Made by a program: the position numbers and the translations under genes. This document shows, in pieces, positions 5,186-5,290 of a DNA stretch of 5,290 bases. Origin of the DNA: Lentisphaeria bacterium (GTDB taxonomy: Bacteria > Verrucomicrobiota > Lentisphaeria > Victivallales > UBA1829); NCBI GenBank assembly GCA_017540385.1, contig JAFYBD010000042.1, forward strand, positions 1-5,290. The letters run 5' to 3'. A model generated the notes under the pieces. That model had not been told where the DNA came from and did not search any database. It was given only the letters and a program-made list of their open reading frames with translations. Position 1 is the stretch's first letter; the number at the start of each line of letters is the position of its first letter.

Positions 5186-5290
5186 ATGAGGAGGGGAAAC
5201 GTCTTGTTCGTCGTCACGTCCCATGAACGCATGGGCGTGCTCCGCAGCAGGAAGACCGGCATCTGGCTGGAGGATTTCGTCCGGCCATGC
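5186..5290 (+). CDS. DJ-1/PfpI superfamily protein (class I glutamine amidotransferase-like), 3'-truncated
   Basis: Only the first 35 codons are inside the window. After MRRG, the residues NVLFVVTSHERMG (5-17) form the first beta strand and loop typical of Hsp31/YhbO/PfpI-like proteins, and KTGIWLEDFVRP (23-34) matches the T-G-x-W-x-E-[ED] stretch of that superfamily. Glu29 is a candidate for the conserved acidic residue that sits beside the nucleophilic cysteine; the cysteine itself would lie beyond the window. Members act as glyoxalase III, chaperone, deglycase-like or protease-like stress proteins, and the subtype cannot be assigned from this fragment. The ATG at 5186 is preceded by a purine-rich AGGAAGGGGG (5170-5179) at good spacing. 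A second purine block (GAGGAGGGG, 5188-5196) could serve an in-frame TTG at 5204, but the ATG gives the usual N-terminus before the first strand. It is transcribed divergently from the LysM-accA operon. Confidence 0.8.
   Translation, partial: MRRGNVLFVVTSHERMGVLRSRKTGIWLEDFVRPC

Noticed and set aside
1..5290. Mobile elements, CRISPR arrays, tRNA/rRNA genes, defence or toxin-antitoxin systems
   Set aside because: I looked for terminal repeats, regular spacers, tRNA-like cloverleaf segments and known small toxin/antitoxin patterns and saw none. The genes present are mostly housekeeping.

Overview
The window is GC-rich and gene-dense. It reads as ordinary chromosome of a bacterium that makes peptidoglycan and has a separate type II acetyl-CoA carboxylase subunit. 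Recognisable sigma70-type promoters and a membrane-anchored LysM/YkuD-fold protein suggest a Gram-negative-type envelope. A lineage in the Planctomycetota-Verrucomicrobiota-Lentisphaerota (PVC) group is my best guess from the general look of the proteins, but this is weak and no marker in the window settles it. I see no insertion sequences, tRNA or rRNA genes, CRISPR arrays or phage genes.

Layout. Positions 1-1414 (+) hold the C-terminal part of a multi-pass membrane protein resembling GT-C (ArnT/GT39-like) glycosyltransferases; its start lies outside the window. It converges on a four-gene cluster on the minus strand. In transcription order this cluster is: a LysM plus YkuD-fold envelope protein (4918-3824), accA (3792-2827), an ArgA-like GNAT acetyltransferase (2827-2306) and murI (2302-1460). 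Spacings are 31 nt, a 1-nt stop/start overlap, and 3 nt, so the cluster is very probably one operon with coupled translation at its distal end. Positions 4919-5185 are a non-coding divergent control region. It has a plausible extended -10 promoter in each direction, phased T-runs between them, and a stem-loop in each predicted leader. From 5186 (+) the first 35 codons of a DJ-1/PfpI-superfamily gene run off the window.

How the genes fit together. The operon joins envelope maintenance (LysM/YkuD protein; MurI making D-glutamate for peptidoglycan) with entry into fatty-acid synthesis (AccA). The acetyltransferase would use acetyl-CoA, the AccA pathway substrate, and, if it is an N-acetylglutamate synthase, also L-glutamate, the MurI substrate. 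A growth-linked 'cell envelope precursor' operon is a reasonable inference.

The most notable point is that the YkuD domain lacks the catalytic Cys-containing motif. Where L,D-transpeptidases have S-x-G-C-[IF]-R, this protein has A-P-G-Y-F-R, while the rest of the fold, including the upstream HG motif and the downstream D-x-x-E-L-Y helix, looks intact. It therefore looks like a pseudoenzyme or a protein repurposed as a peptidoglycan-binding factor.
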